Positions 20,290 to 30,379 of a stretch of 64,000 bases of DNA are shown one piece after another. The DNA lies in assembly GCA_928724745.1 (NCBI GenBank), contig CAKMXJ010000004.1, positions 682,001-746,000 on the forward strand, given 5' to 3'. Under the pieces are notes generated by a model. That model made no database searches. It had not been told where the DNA came from and saw nothing but the letters and a program-made list of their open reading frames with translations. This stretch comes from Anthracocystis setariae. Lineage: Eukaryota > Basidiomycota > Ustilaginomycetes > Ustilaginales > Ustilaginaceae. The position numbers and the translations under genes were made by a program. Positions within the stretch are counted from its first letter, which is position 1. Every line of letters begins with the position of its first letter.

Positions 20290-20671
20290 GCTCGCTCGCC
20301 GTCATTGTTGGTGGCGTTGATGTAAACATGGCTTTTGTTTCTTGATATGATATGAATTGAATTGAATTGAATTGTACCTAATGGTACGGTGTGGAAAGGG
20401 AACAGATTGCTGACTAGAGTGCATGGTCGATGATAATGATGACCGGTGAAGAGCTTTTGGAGGTAGATATGGTTTATATCTATCTTCATTTTGAGTGGTG
20501 GTGGTGTCGGTGGTGGTGGTGGTGGTATTTAATTTTTTTCGTCAACAAGGTGGAGGGCGGAAGATGGTGTCGCGCACAGACGATGCAAACTTGGAACCTT
20601 GTCATTACATGTTCTTATCACGCATTCGAACGACCATCATCTCGACCGTCTTTCTCGATACGAAATCCACC
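20290..20671. other. Intergenic region upstream of gpi11
   Basis: 382 bases with a TGAAT-like repeat (GAATTGAATTGAATTG, about 20350-20372) and a GGT run (20496-20526). No gene seen. Open frames through the GGT run are low complexity. Confidence 0.55.
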
Positions 20672-21337
20672 ATGACACCTAGTGCTGCACGCACTCCTAC
20701 GACGACGAGGAGGAAGCTATGGATCTACTCGCGCCCGACCCTATTACTTCTCCTGCTGCTTCAATCGTTCTGTCTTGTGATCGCGTTTGTCCTGCTTACC
20801 GAGCCGTGCCTTAACTCCTCGTACGCAAATACGTTTTGGTCGAAACTGGGCTACCTTACTCTTCTGCGCACACCTGGCTTAATCCCTCATTCCGAATGGC
20901 ACGAGCGGTTTGGTCGGGCTTGCGGCAAGAGTTTGTTCGGTACTGGTGTTGTGCAGGTTTGGTTCACTGCGCGATTGAATGCGTACATCCAGCGGGCTGA
21001 TCGTGAGCATCGTCGCATCATTCACTTGTTGAAAACCCAACGACAAACCGGCGTCAAAGTCGGCGTGGATACCCGCTACGTCAAGGAGGCGCAGGAGAAG
21101 GAGGAGGAGAAGGCCGAGGTGGGCAATTTTAAAACTCAACTCGAAGCCATCGCACTCACCCTCCTCTCCCTCCCCCTCCTCTTCCTCGCTTTCATATCGC
21201 TCCTAATCCTCTTCGGCGCAAACATCACCAAACCCACCGCAATCATAGCTGCACATCTATCCCTCCTCCTAGGTCTACCCCTACTCCACATCCTAGGCCT
21301 ACCCTCCCAAAACGAAGAGAGTAACAAGACAACAACA

Positions 21338-21371
<34 letters not shown>

Positions 21372-21613
21372 TGATTCCAAATGCAGAGAGGTTCTGGTTC
21401 CCCTTACTCAAACTCAACCCAACGCCAAGTTTCCTGCTTCCCCTCTACTACCCCATCCTCAGCTGTCTAGCCGGCACACTTCTCAGCTCAGCAGTCTTGG
21501 CTTTGGACTGGAACACAGCCTGGCAAACTTACCCCTACCCAACCCTCGTAGCCAGCCTCCTAGGCCACGCCGCAGGCAACTTATACACTATCACCATCAT
21601 CATCTTCGGATAG
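20672..21613 (+). CDS. gpi11: GPI-anchor synthesis protein Gpi11 (PIG-F)
   Basis: Encodes 313 residues. Start at 20672 (CCACC before ATG, MTPSAARTPTTTRRKLW); the open frame upstream to 20495 is translated GGT repeat. Several hydrophobic membrane segments: about 22-42 (LLLLLLLQSFCLVIAFVLL), two in the centre, and a C-terminal pair. The C-terminal signature LDWNTAWQTYPYPTLVASLL then GHAAGN matches the PIG-F family LDWxxxWQxxPxP motif. The family supports the ethanolamine-phosphate transferases of the GPI precursor in the ER membrane. The segment between the central helices carries a run of 14 Thr from an ACG microsatellite (21337-21370), absent from homologues as far as known. The codon use of the second half is strikingly C-rich. 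Convergent with nha1, 173 bases apart. Confidence 0.83.
21337..21370. repeat. Coding (ACG/ACA)n trinucleotide repeat
   Basis: In-frame trinucleotide repeat giving a polythreonine loop in the Gpi11 homologue; likely length-polymorphic. Confidence 0.8.
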
Positions 21614-21786
21614 CATAAGAAATTCAAATCGCAAAACTGCTTCTTCTCTTCTCCTCTCCCCCAACTCAAGTCGAGCTTCAATTACACCGACTTGCGAGTC
21701 ACCACGATTCAACCTGTTGCAACACTCACCACACCTTGCTTGCTCATCTGCTAATCAGTCTTGATATAATCCAAATTCTTTACAGC

Positions 21787-24700
21787 CTACGCATCGTCTG
21801 ACGCTTCTTTAAACAAATGCGGATGACTGGTCGGTCCCGGATTTCCCATCCCCTCGCCCTTGGGTGCTGTAAAGTTGTGGAAAAACGCGCCGATCCTACT
21901 CATCCCATCCCTTATCCCCAATCCGCCATACCTCTTCCTCTCCTCTTCATCATCGCTACCCCCACGCTCCTCGTCGTCGTCATCGTCGTCGCTGCTGTCC
22001 AGATGGTACACCCTTGCGTCGCGCGTGAGCGCCTTACCGCCCGAGCTCGAACTGGGTCCATGATACGTACGTGCTCTCCTCGAGAATGCGTCCGCACCGT
22101 CCTTATTGATCGGAGACATAGCGGAGGGCGACTGAGTGGCGATATCGAGCCATTGGACGGAAACGTTGCCGGAACCTCGACGCGATGATGCTCGCGTGGG
22201 TGTCGAGGGTTTCAGGATGGGACTCTTGCTGGCGATCGGCGAGGAAGGACGATAGGCGCCGGCGAGTCCAGCACCCGCAGACGACGAGCGCCGGAACATG
22301 TTGCCCTTACCCTTCCCCTTGTCGTTCGACGACTTGCCCAACCCGAGCAGCGTGGCCGACGTGTCCAACTTGGACAGCGGTTTCGAGTCTCGATTCAGCG
22401 GAGGCGACTTCGGTTCCGAGATCATCACCCGAGGAGTTGTATACGGTTCCGGCGCGGAAGCGATCGAGCCAGACTCCGTATCGAAGCGTTGTAAGCGACT
22501 AGCTTCGCCTTCGTCCAGCCTATCCTCTTCCTCTTGGGTCTGATCGTCCAACGAGCTGGTCTGAAGCAGCTTTCTACGGAGGCTATTACGTCGGCTGGTT
22601 GGAGACTGCCTGGAATTGCCTCCCGCCATCGATGGCGTCAGACGGCCACTGTCCGTGTCCTGTGCGCTCGTGCTTCCCTCCGGCACAGCGGAATCGCGTG
22701 AACCAATCGGTTCACCTCCTGGCTTATCTGATTCAAGCGCGCTGACAACTACCGGCGTGAAATGCACTCCAAGGCCATCCCTGCTGTCCTCTTCATCCTC
22801 TGCTTGCACACGTTGGGACCTCAGCGGAAGATCTTGTTCGTGCTCTCGGTTCCCCTGAGCCCACGACATGGCACCATACATGAGGTTGACACGAGCATCG
22901 CGATCCTCCGCTGTCTCCTCCTTGGGTGCTTCCGCCTTGATGTAGTGCTTCTTGTTCTTGATCGGCCACCACTTGTGCACCTTGTTCTCGAGCAAACGCG
23001 AGATGGATTCCGACGCATTCCACTTGGCGTGTTCATCGTCGCCAAGGAAGCACGCCAGCTCGTCATGGTTCTGTCTTACCCAATCCTGCGCAGGGGTATC
23101 TGACGCTTGCAACGCGTCTCGCTCGTCATTCGTTAATGGAATCACCTGCACCTCCGGATCAGCCGAGTAACTCTCTTGATACTCCAACACCAAGTTGTGA
23201 CCCTCGACCCAACTGCGAACCTTGGGCCAATCATCGTCCCCCTTTTCGCTGGTGGTGCCGGCTCTCCTGGAATCGGTCGACTTTCTCGAAGAACTGCGAT
23301 GCAAGTTGCCCTGGCCTTCACGATCCTGTCTGCAGGCACTGTCCTCGTCTTCGGACTTAATGTGACCAAAGATGATGTCCCTGTCCATGGGTGCCTCACC
23401 AAGGTCCTGCTCTTCTTTGGACGCGCTAACCCTTGCCTCTTCCTCATCACTCTGCCTCTTGCTTCGCTGTCTTGCCAGTCTCGCTTCTTTCTTGGCTTGC
23501 AGTCGTTCGCGATACCTTCGCATCTCGACACAGTCGTCGCCGAGATAGTCGGCAGCCGGGTTGGAATCCTCGTCGCTACCCTCCCAATCTTCGATACCAT
23601 CCATATCCTTGCAGGAGCGTTTGCGCGTTGCAGCCGCACCTTGGCGACTATCATCGGCATCGTCGTCGTCCTGCTTCTCGTTGTACTCGTCGCCGAAGCC
23701 CTCAGCCTTCTCAAGATCCCGTTCGGTCCGAGTGTTGAGCAGCCCTACATATGGAGGATCTGGGTCCTGACTGTCGCTGGAGGATCCGCCGGCGGCGGCT
23801 GTGGCATCATCGTTGCTACTTTCGCGACGAAGCTCGTCCTCGCGATATCCACCGATTGCGCCTCTTCCGATCAGAGCAAGCTGCTGAGCCGACATCTTGT
23901 CTGCGCTGATATCGTCCGTGTTGATGACGATATCTTCGCCAGATCTGACACGACGAACGCGATTCATCCATGATGGCTCGTCGTCTCGCATCGAAGGGTT
24001 GCGACTCCATGTTCTTGTCAGGGTATGGGCGCGTCGGGTTGCGTTCTTGCCAAAGGCAAAGAAGGGCACGGTGAAGCCGTGGACGATGATGGAGCATAGC
24101 ACGAAAAAGTAGACGATGGGTTGGATGGTGAGCGCCAGAACATCGTTGGTAGTTTGCGGAGGCTCGTGGACCTCTTCGGGCATGAGGGTGCGTCCAAGCG
24201 TGGCAATGAAGATGGCGCCGACACCCATGGGGCCAAAATGACCGCAGAAGATGGCTTCTCGGAACGTCTTGATATCCGGGATGAACTTCCACAGCGCCAG
24301 AATGATAGGAATGCGCTTGGTGAGCAGGACGCAGATGGCGAGGGTGATCAATCTCCAAATGGAAAGGCCGATCTGTGCATCGACAAAGTCATGCCATGGA
24401 ATCAAAGCACCAATGTAGATGAAGGTGGCGATGTTGAAGAGGAGATCGACAATGTTGGAAAAGTTGGAGTCTTCGGTCTGCTTTGTAAACCAACCGTCCC
24501 AGGCGAAGGCGGTTCCACAGGCAAATGCTGCCAAAAGATCGTCAGAGCCGAGGAGGACGTTGACGCCCATGCTGGCGATGGCGAGCGAAATGTACTGCGC
24601 GACGAACGATTCTCGATCGATGAGCTTGCGTCGTTCCGAGAATCGCATAAACTTGCGAGCACCATATCCGATCAGCGCACCAAGGATCGTACCGAGGATG

Positions 24701-25374
24701 ATCTCGTACGCCCATGTCTCGTAGAACCACTGTGCAATGGCGGTCTTTGGATTGTCGCGGTTCTGCGTAAGATAGAGCGCCAAATACAGAAACGGGAAGG
24801 CAGCACCGTCATTGCAGCCGGATTCGCACATGAGCATGTGACGAACGTGGGCGGGGACATGCTTCTCGGCCCATGGACCACCAACGACAGCCTGTGCCAA
24901 GATGGGATCGGTGGGCGAGACACAGGCGGCGACTACGAGCGAGTTGAGGAAGTCGAGACCTGGAATGAGCGCATAGATAAAGGCAGCGGAGATGAGCCAG
25001 CCCCAAGCCATGACGGGACCCAGAAGCATGGCGATCGACTTCCAATGACGAAGCAGATACTTTTTGGGCAGTTCGACGCCGATGGCAAAGACGGAAAGCG
25101 CAATGGTGACGCGCATGACCTCGAGGGTGATCTCATCGGTGACGGTACCGCCTGGAGCGACGCCATCTTCGCCGCCCCAGTGAGCAGGGTTGAAAAGACC
25201 GATAGCGACGGGACCGACGATGATACCAAAAGCGGCGGCGATAGGAGCTTCACCGAGATAGAGACGCTCCTTGATGAAGAGCGAGAGATACGAAAAGATG
25301 CAGATGAAGAGGCCCAGCCCGACGTAGATGATATGGACAGGCGTGACCTCGAAGGGATGAAAGGCATGCGCCAT
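21787..25374 (-). CDS. nha1: Plasma-membrane Na+(K+)/H+ antiporter Nha1
   Basis: Encodes 1195 residues without introns. The N-terminal 440 residues hold about 12 membrane segments with typical fungal Nha1 signatures: MAHAFHPFEVTPVHIIYVGL at the start, CVSPTDPILAQAVVGGPWAE (151-170), the ion-binding ESGCNDGAAFPFLYLAL (184-200) and ACGTAFAWDGWF. A hydrophilic tail of about 750 residues follows, acidic and Ser/Arg-rich, beginning with a short conserved segment after the last helix (AFGKNATRRAHTLTRTWSRN). The family exports Na+, Li+ and K+ in exchange for protons and helps salt tolerance and pH balance; the tail regulates activity. Divergent from rtt109 over about 1 kb. Confidence 0.95.
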   Translation of the reverse strand: MAHAFHPFEVTPVHIIYVGLGLFICIFSYLSLFIKERLYLGEAPIAAAFGIIVGPVAIGLFNPAHWGGEDGVAPGGTVTDEITLEVMRVTIALSVFAIGVELPKKYLLRHWKSIAMLLGPVMAWGWLISAAFIYALIPGLDFLNSLVVAACVSPTDPILAQAVVGGPWAEKHVPAHVRHMLMCESGCNDGAAFPFLYLALYLTQNRDNPKTAIAQWFYETWAYEIILGTILGALIGYGARKFMRFSERRKLIDRESFVAQYISLAIASMGVNVLLGSDDLLAAFACGTAFAWDGWFTKQTEDSNFSNIVDLLFNIATFIYIGALIPWHDFVDAQIGLSIWRLITLAICVLLTKRIPIILALWKFIPDIKTFREAIFCGHFGPMGVGAIFIATLGRTLMPEEVHEPPQTTNDVLALTIQPIVYFFVLCSIIVHGFTVPFFAFGKNATRRAHTLTRTWSRNPSMRDDEPSWMNRVRRVRSGEDIVINTDDISADKMSAQQLALIGRGAIGGYREDELRRESSNDDATAAAGGSSSDSQDPDPPYVGLLNTRTERDLEKAEGFGDEYNEKQDDDDADDSRQGAAATRKRSCKDMDGIEDWEGSDEDSNPAADYLGDDCVEMRRYRERLQAKKEARLARQRSKRQSDEEEARVSASKEEQDLGEAPMDRDIIFGHIKSEDEDSACRQDREGQGNLHRSSSRKSTDSRRAGTTSEKGDDDWPKVRSWVEGHNLVLEYQESYSADPEVQVIPLTNDERDALQASDTPAQDWVRQNHDELACFLGDDEHAKWNASESISRLLENKVHKWWPIKNKKHYIKAEAPKEETAEDRDARVNLMYGAMSWAQGNREHEQDLPLRSQRVQAEDEEDSRDGLGVHFTPVVVSALESDKPGGEPIGSRDSAVPEGSTSAQDTDSGRLTPSMAGGNSRQSPTSRRNSLRRKLLQTSSLDDQTQEEEDRLDEGEASRLQRFDTESGSIASAPEPYTTPRVMISEPKSPPLNRDSKPLSKLDTSATLLGLGKSSNDKGKGKGNMFRRSSSAGAGLAGAYRPSSPIASKSPILKPSTPTRASSRRGSGNVSVQWLDIATQSPSAMSPINKDGADAFSRRARTYHGPSSSSGGKALTRDARVYHLDSSDDDDDDEERGGSDDEEERKRYGGLGIRDGMSRIGAFFHNFTAPKGEGMGNPGPTSHPHLFKEASDDA

Positions 25375-26411
25375 GATTGGCTATGCCACTATGCCCTGCT
25401 GGCTCTGATCAGGTGCGGCGAAGCGTGTCCAAGTCTAAGGTGTGATGCGACGCTGCAACGAGGTTGTCTCCGACATTCGGGATATGTAGGCCGATCGATG
25501 CGGCAGATAAGCGCAAAAGGTTGATAGGTGGCTATGATAAGCGAAGAGACAGAGAGAGAGGAGAGAAAGGGGATAGAAGCCGGAACGTGCCGATGTACTT
25601 GACTGCGTAGGAGTGTATGTGTATGCGTTCGGATCGTTTGCGTGTGATGAGTGGTCTGTCGGAGCAGCCGATGTCGTCAAAGGGTAAGGCTGAGCTGTAG
25701 CCGGCCAGCTTGAGCAAGTATCGTGAACGAGATGGCGTAGGGGCGAGAGCGTAATATGATGATGATGATGATGGTGGTGGTGGTCGTCGTCGTGGTCGTG
25801 GTTGAAAGAGGAACAATGGTGCCCCTCAGCGTCGATGGCAATCGTATGACGAGATTAAGAAAGAAATCAGCAACATCTGAAACAAAACAGCATGCATGCT
25901 ACAAAACGGTACAATACAGTACTTACGGAAGCTTGGTCGGCGTCTTTGCTGAAGCAGCTGCTGAACCCGAAAAATCCAATTTAAAATGATAAAGCCGTTC
26001 AAGGTGGACTGGACTGTGCCTGACTGAGCACACACTGTTGGCTGCAGGAAACCCACGATTCGGATGCAACGGACCAGCGCCGAACTGGCGGTCTTGGCAA
26101 AATTCCCATCCTCAACGTGTCATCATCAAGCGCCAAAAGTTTGGGGTCTTGCGACGCTGAATGCCAAGCCTTTTTAAACTTTTATAATGTTATGCCGTCT
26201 CTTGATACAAAAACAAAGGAGAGAAAAAGGTGGGACGCGCCAAGCGATTTACGCGCATTTCTCAACATCAGTTGCGCGTTTTGCGCAGCGCAGCGCACTT
26301 CACTTGAAAGAATTCAGGGTCCACCTCGCACCTCGTCTTTTTCTTCTTCTTCTTCTTCTTCTTAATCGTACAGTACATACCATCCTTCCACCATTGATCG
26401 CTTCGCTCACC
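25375..26411. other. Divergent promoter region of nha1 and rtt109
   Basis: About 1 kb. Contains GAT/GGT trinucleotide runs (25757-25800), two TACAGTAC motifs (25915-25922, 26369-26376), an AT-rich TATA-like stretch at about 26172-26190 and a TTC run (26336-26363). No gene seen. Confidence 0.6.
26336..26363. repeat. (TTC)n microsatellite in rtt109 leader
   Basis: Uninterrupted TTC/TCT repeat 50-75 bases upstream of the rtt109 start codon. Confidence 0.85.
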
Positions 26412-28268
26412 ATGGTAGGCAGAGGCGGCTCTCTACTGAGCACCATCCGTGCTGCTCTCGACGCCAATCCACCCGCCGTCGCTGAGCCTGGAACTGTACG
26501 TCTTCACACCCTCTTCTCCATCCCTCGTCAGGTCAAGTCGCTCTACCCACTCGCACACATCCACCCAACTGACTTGGAATACAACAAGCGCGCCTCCTCC
26601 ATCGCCGCGCTCGAAGAACAGATCTTCATCACCGCCAGCTGGAAACCTCTCCCCGCCAATCAACTCAACGAAAACCAAGATCAAACCGACACCAGCAACG
26701 CTGCTCCGCTGTTGATCCTTGCGTTGGAGCTGTACCTCTACACCATCCCAGAGTCGGGCTCGGCGGTACTGTACATTTCCAAGCTCGATTCGAGCGGGTA
26801 TGGACCTAATGCGATTTTCGCGGGGTTGAGGCAGAGCTTGTCTCGGCGTGTGTTTGCGGACAAGCGACTGCGATTTGGGAACACTCTCACCGCCACTCTC
26901 TCCTCGGCAGTCACCCAACATTTCACTTCATTCCGGCATTGGGACTCGTCGCCCGTTCAGATCGATCATCTCAGCGTACACATCCTCGCGCGCAGTCAGA
27001 GGGCATATCTGTTTCCGTCGAGTCCAGAGAATAAGGCCAAAAAGGTGCTGTCCGATGGTGGGCTCATCAAGTGGTGGCGAGCCGTCATGTCCGATGTTGT
27101 CGTCTCCACCCGCGACTCTTGCTCTCCCGTTTGCAACACGGGAGAATTGAAAAACGAGATCGATGCACGAGCGTACTACGTCATCCCTGGGTATAACAAG
27201 CTGGAATCGCATCCTCTGGTGCCGCTGATTCGAGAGGACGATTCGTCGTCTTCGGTGCTGAGGCAAGCAGGTTGGACGTATGGACACCCGTACAGTTCAA
27301 CGGGCGCTGCATGTTCCGAGTCCGACCTCCCTCCTCTACCGTTGCATTGGCGATCGTCTGCTTTCGTCGTCTCGAAAGACGATAGGATGACGGTGCAGCA
27401 AGATGCTGATGCGAGCGACTACGATCCAAAGCGTGTGCGGACGGTGCCGACGTTGATGCCGCATTTCTCCGATGATCCGAAAACGCGCTTCCTCGACGAA
27501 ATGGCGCGCGACGCACACGAACATGCCGGTTGGAAGAAAAAGACCGTCGAAACCACCACCAAAGACGCAAGCAATGACACGGGATCGCTCAAACGGCCTG
27601 CCGACGAGGACGATCGCGATTCAAAGCGCGCCAAGATTGAGGTGGACACAGAGATGACAGGGTGTGTTGGTGGGTCGGGGGTGCCATTGGTGACGTTGCG
27701 AGCGATGATGCGCGAGCGACAGGCGATGGATGATTTGCCGATCGATGAGTTTTGGGAACGTATGGGGTTCCGTCAAGAATGCTGTTCCGGTAACGCTATC
27801 GGTGTGCTCGTGATCCTCTTCACGCGTCTGCCGTCCACAACCGCAAATCCATCTGCGGCGACGACTTCGTTGGAACGTCAGCCTCTTTCATTGCCGTATA
27901 AGGTGTTGGGCGATCTGGTATTCAAGTCGCTCATGAAGGATACGTGCGAATGGAACAAGCGCGAGAATGCTGTAAGTCTGACACAGGCGTGGTTCCAGGG
28001 GGTGGATAGGGAGGTGAAGAGGAAGGGTGGGTTGGCACAGGTGGTGTCGGACCACCAGGAGATGGCGACAGATGCGTTGGTGGGGAAGGGTTTGATTTGG
28101 GATGAGATCGAGCTGGCGGCGCCAAGCGATGTGCAGATGCAGGAGGCGAAGCGTGAGTTAGAGGAGAAGCTGAAATCGGGAGACAATAATAACGCACCGT
28201 CAGCAGCAGCAGGAGGGACGACGATGAACATGCTTAGTGTCAAGAGGAAGAAGAAGTCTACCACCTGA
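26412..28268 (+). CDS. rtt109: Histone H3 acetyltransferase Rtt109
   Basis: Encodes 618 residues. I chose ATG 26412 (CACC before ATG); the frame is open upstream to 26187 but that part is translated TTC repeat. Rtt109/p300-type features in order: FSIPRQVKSLYPLAHI, LALELYLYTIPESG, VLYISKLDSSGYGP (matching the FVSKxDxxGY strand of yeast Rtt109), ARAYYVIPGYNKLESHPLVP, PPLPLHWRSSAFVVSKDD and, near the C-terminus, FWERMGFRQECCSGNAIGVL. Between about residues 375 and 425 an acidic-basic insert with KRPADEDDRDSKRAK looks like a nuclear localisation signal. The enzyme acetylates new histone H3 on Lys56 (with Asf1/Vps75-type chaperones), supporting replication-coupled nucleosome assembly and genome stability. 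Convergent with NTAQ1, only 37 bases apart. Confidence 0.9.
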   Translation: MVGRGGSLLSTIRAALDANPPAVAEPGTVRLHTLFSIPRQVKSLYPLAHIHPTDLEYNKRASSIAALEEQIFITASWKPLPANQLNENQDQTDTSNAAPLLILALELYLYTIPESGSAVLYISKLDSSGYGPNAIFAGLRQSLSRRVFADKRLRFGNTLTATLSSAVTQHFTSFRHWDSSPVQIDHLSVHILARSQRAYLFPSSPENKAKKVLSDGGLIKWWRAVMSDVVVSTRDSCSPVCNTGELKNEIDARAYYVIPGYNKLESHPLVPLIREDDSSSSVLRQAGWTYGHPYSSTGAACSESDLPPLPLHWRSSAFVVSKDDRMTVQQDADASDYDPKRVRTVPTLMPHFSDDPKTRFLDEMARDAHEHAGWKKKTVETTTKDASNDTGSLKRPADEDDRDSKRAKIEVDTEMTGCVGGSGVPLVTLRAMMRERQAMDDLPIDEFWERMGFRQECCSGNAIGVLVILFTRLPSTTANPSAATTSLERQPLSLPYKVLGDLVFKSLMKDTCEWNKRENAVSLTQAWFQGVDREVKRKGGLAQVVSDHQEMATDALVGKGLIWDEIELAAPSDVQMQEAKRELEEKLKSGDNNNAPSAAAGGTTMNMLSVKRKKKSTT

Positions 28269-28305
28269 TATCATCTGTCATCCAGTATGAATGCAATGCT
28301 TCAGG

Positions 28306-29106
28306 TCATGCGGTATTGTCCTTTTCCGGTATCGTATGCTTTTCTAACTCGTTGGCCGTGATCGATGAATCCAACGTCCCAAATCTTGACGGCGGTATAC
28401 TCGTCTGTGACAACCACTCACTCGTCTTCCAAACCGTTCCATACCTTCCCAGTTCGTCGCGTTTGGTCACATCCACATACTCGGCCATCAAATTGTTCGC
28501 CACCCCCGCTTGTCTCGCCGCATCACCTACGATGACCTCCCACTCAGGTGGTTGCATATGGTATGCACCATCCGCATCTCGCATATGACTTCGATCGCTT
28601 GCAAAGTGGTGTAGAAACTCTCTCCCTGGCACCACGCGAAACCATGATTGAAATCGTTTCGGCGTAGCTCGCGAAAAGGTGTACATGTTGTACACGTCCA
28701 ACTGCACCGGTACTGGCTGGATGGTGTCGAGGCGAGAGAGACGAGAGTCCAGGTCGTAGATCCACGTCTTTGCCGCCTCGACCTTGTTGTTGGGCGATAA
28801 GAGGTAACATGTGGCTGCAGCTACGACGTGGTAGTCCCAGACTACGGGGAAGCCGGCGTCGGGGAGGGTGGAGCGCGTTTGTGAGTACAGTAACACGATT
28901 TTGTCCGGATTGCTGATGAAGATCGCATAGAGGTGCCAAACGGCCTGCAGGCGTTGGAGAGCGGCGAGGGAGTTTGCGTCGAGGTGGGAGGAGAGGTTGT
29001 CGATGAGCTGGTATACGTTTTCCTCGCAGTAGCAAGCCTGGTAGGCTAGAGGCGTGGGAAAGGGGGGGGGGGGATATCGTCGACCAAACAGCTTGCAGAT
29101 CAGCAT
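28306..29106 (-). CDS. Protein N-terminal glutamine amidohydrolase (NTAQ1/WDYHV1)
   Basis: Encodes 266 residues from ATG 29106. Catalytic residues of the family are present: second Cys of CYCEEN (residue 27), His of VVWDYHV (residue 93) and Asp of IYDLD (about 118); also FHHFASDRSHMRD-like segment (LHHFASDRSHMRD). The enzyme converts N-terminal Gln to Glu, feeding the Arg/N-degron pathway. The called N-terminus (MLICKLFGRRYPPPP) is suspicious: it is translated from a 12-base C run (29062-29073 on the plus strand as G). Another ATG at 29179 opens MFHPVIDADESETKPPDPIP in a different frame that enters the run; one C fewer would fuse it to the catalytic frame. So the true start may be 29179, with the window carrying an indel or sequencing error. 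Confidence 0.9.
   Translation of the reverse strand: MLICKLFGRRYPPPPFPTPLAYQACYCEENVYQLIDNLSSHLDANSLAALQRLQAVWHLYAIFISNPDKIVLLYSQTRSTLPDAGFPVVWDYHVVAAATCYLLSPNNKVEAAKTWIYDLDSRLSRLDTIQPVPVQLDVYNMYTFSRATPKRFQSWFRVVPGREFLHHFASDRSHMRDADGAYHMQPPEWEVIVGDAARQAGVANNLMAEYVDVTKRDELGRYGTVWKTSEWLSQTSIPPSRFGTLDSSITANELEKHTIPEKDNTA
29062..29073. repeat. 12-base G/C homopolymer in NTAQ1 coding region
   Basis: Uninterrupted G run on the plus strand (C on the coding strand), between the upstream open frame starting at 29179 and the catalytic NTAQ1 frame. Confidence 0.9.
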
Positions 29107-29631
29107 CAAGATCCGAAAGAGGTATCGGATCGGGCGGCTTTGTTTCGCTCTCGTCGGCGTCGATCACGGGGTGGAACATTGTGTGCAGCAGCCAGAGGCA
29201 CGTTCCCAAGCTCGGCTGATGCGAGATGGTGGTCGAGAAGAAAATCGAAAAGATATGCACAAACGGGTTCTTCTCATCGGCTGTAGCGAGTCGGAGCTGC
29301 ACATGACCGCATGAGAGTCACACCATGATGCACGCGCCTGTTCCCAGACACGTTGTCGGTCAAATCAAGCACTGTATACCATAGCCAACGAATGCAACGG
29401 GACTGAGTCATCTCTGCTCGATCATTCGGCCACACCAGGGGTCGCACGTAGCAAGAAGAATCGACAAATCCAATGCATGGGATGAAAAGGTTAGATACAA
29501 ATGACGACTGCCGGCGAGTAAAACGGCGACAAGATCGGTATAAAGTGGAAGCTGTGCTGCTGCTGGATACTGAGCATCTCGAGACTTACTTGACAGGTAG
29601 AATGGACAGGAGAGTGGCGAATAGATGTGAC
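29107..29631. other. Region between NTAQ1 and Mpo1-like genes
   Basis: 525 bases. 29107-29179 may be the true N-terminal coding part of NTAQ1 (see that entry). The rest should be its promoter and the 3' flank of the Mpo1-like gene; nothing else is seen. Confidence 0.5.
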
Positions 29632-30379
29632 TCAGTTGACCTTTGCACGCTTAGCCTTAGCCTTATCGGTCCTGAATTTGGTGACCAACTTTGCCACTTC
29701 GTTCTTCAACTCCTTCTGCAGCTGGGGCCTGTAGCCAAAGTGGAAGATGACTTCCAAAAACACAAAGAAGGGGGCCAACACGACGGCACCGAGCAGATTA
29801 TCGAGCAGCGCGGGTGCACGGCCCTCATGCACGCCGTGACCGTAAAACTGGGAGATCCAGCCAAGCGCCTTGATTGCGGTGGCGATCTTGGTGGCATCAG
29901 GGTGGGTGCGCGCGAGGAAAGTGGATCCATACCACAGAGCGTACCAGATGGGCGCGAGCATGAGGGCGGCGGTAGCGTCGAGGATGGTGTAGTAGATCCA
30001 GTATGAGCCCATAAAGATTGCGGATAGGTTGAGCTGCGCATACTCGAAGATGGAGGCGGGGAGGACGGAGGCGAGGGTGGAGCCGGCTTGGGAGAGGTAG
30101 GCTGCAAGGAGGGGCGAGTGGTCTTGGATGTAGGGGAAGATGGAGCCGTGTTTGGCGAGGAGGGTAGATGCAGCACTAAAAAGCGAGGGACAAAGAAGCA
30201 AGAGAAAGAAATACAAGTCAGAATCAACCGGCGGAAGGTGGTAAGCTAGAAGTGGCAACTTACAAGATGATGCTAGGAACGCCGATGATGTGGATGCCGA
30301 CGTTGATGGGGTCGGTGTGGTAGGCGCCGTAGAAGGCGAGTTGCTTCTTGAGATTGAACGGATTGGCGGTGGCTGACAT
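29632..30379 (-). CDS. mpo1: Mpo1-like (DUF962) fatty-acid dioxygenase
   Basis: Exons 30264-30379 and 29632-30175, 219 residues; the 88-base intron is GTAAGT..TTTTAG. Exon 1 gives the conserved start MSATANPFNLKKQLAFYGAY followed by HTDPINVGIHIIGVPSII. Exon 2 continues with several membrane segments and the second His motif SQFYGHGVHEGRAPALLDNL. The His residues in YHxxxxNxxIH and GHGxHEGR are typical of the family, where they bind iron. Yeast Mpo1 is an ER dioxygenase of 2-hydroxy fatty acids in phytosphingosine breakdown; same role likely here. The Lys-rich C-terminus (TDKAKAKRAKVN) may be an ER-retention type tail. Divergent from the derlin gene, 446 bases. Confidence 0.9.

Noticed and set aside
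24121..25524. 467-codon plus-strand open frame opposite nha1
   Set aside because: Antisense shadow of the membrane domain; Asp/Gly/Glu-rich with no family resemblance.
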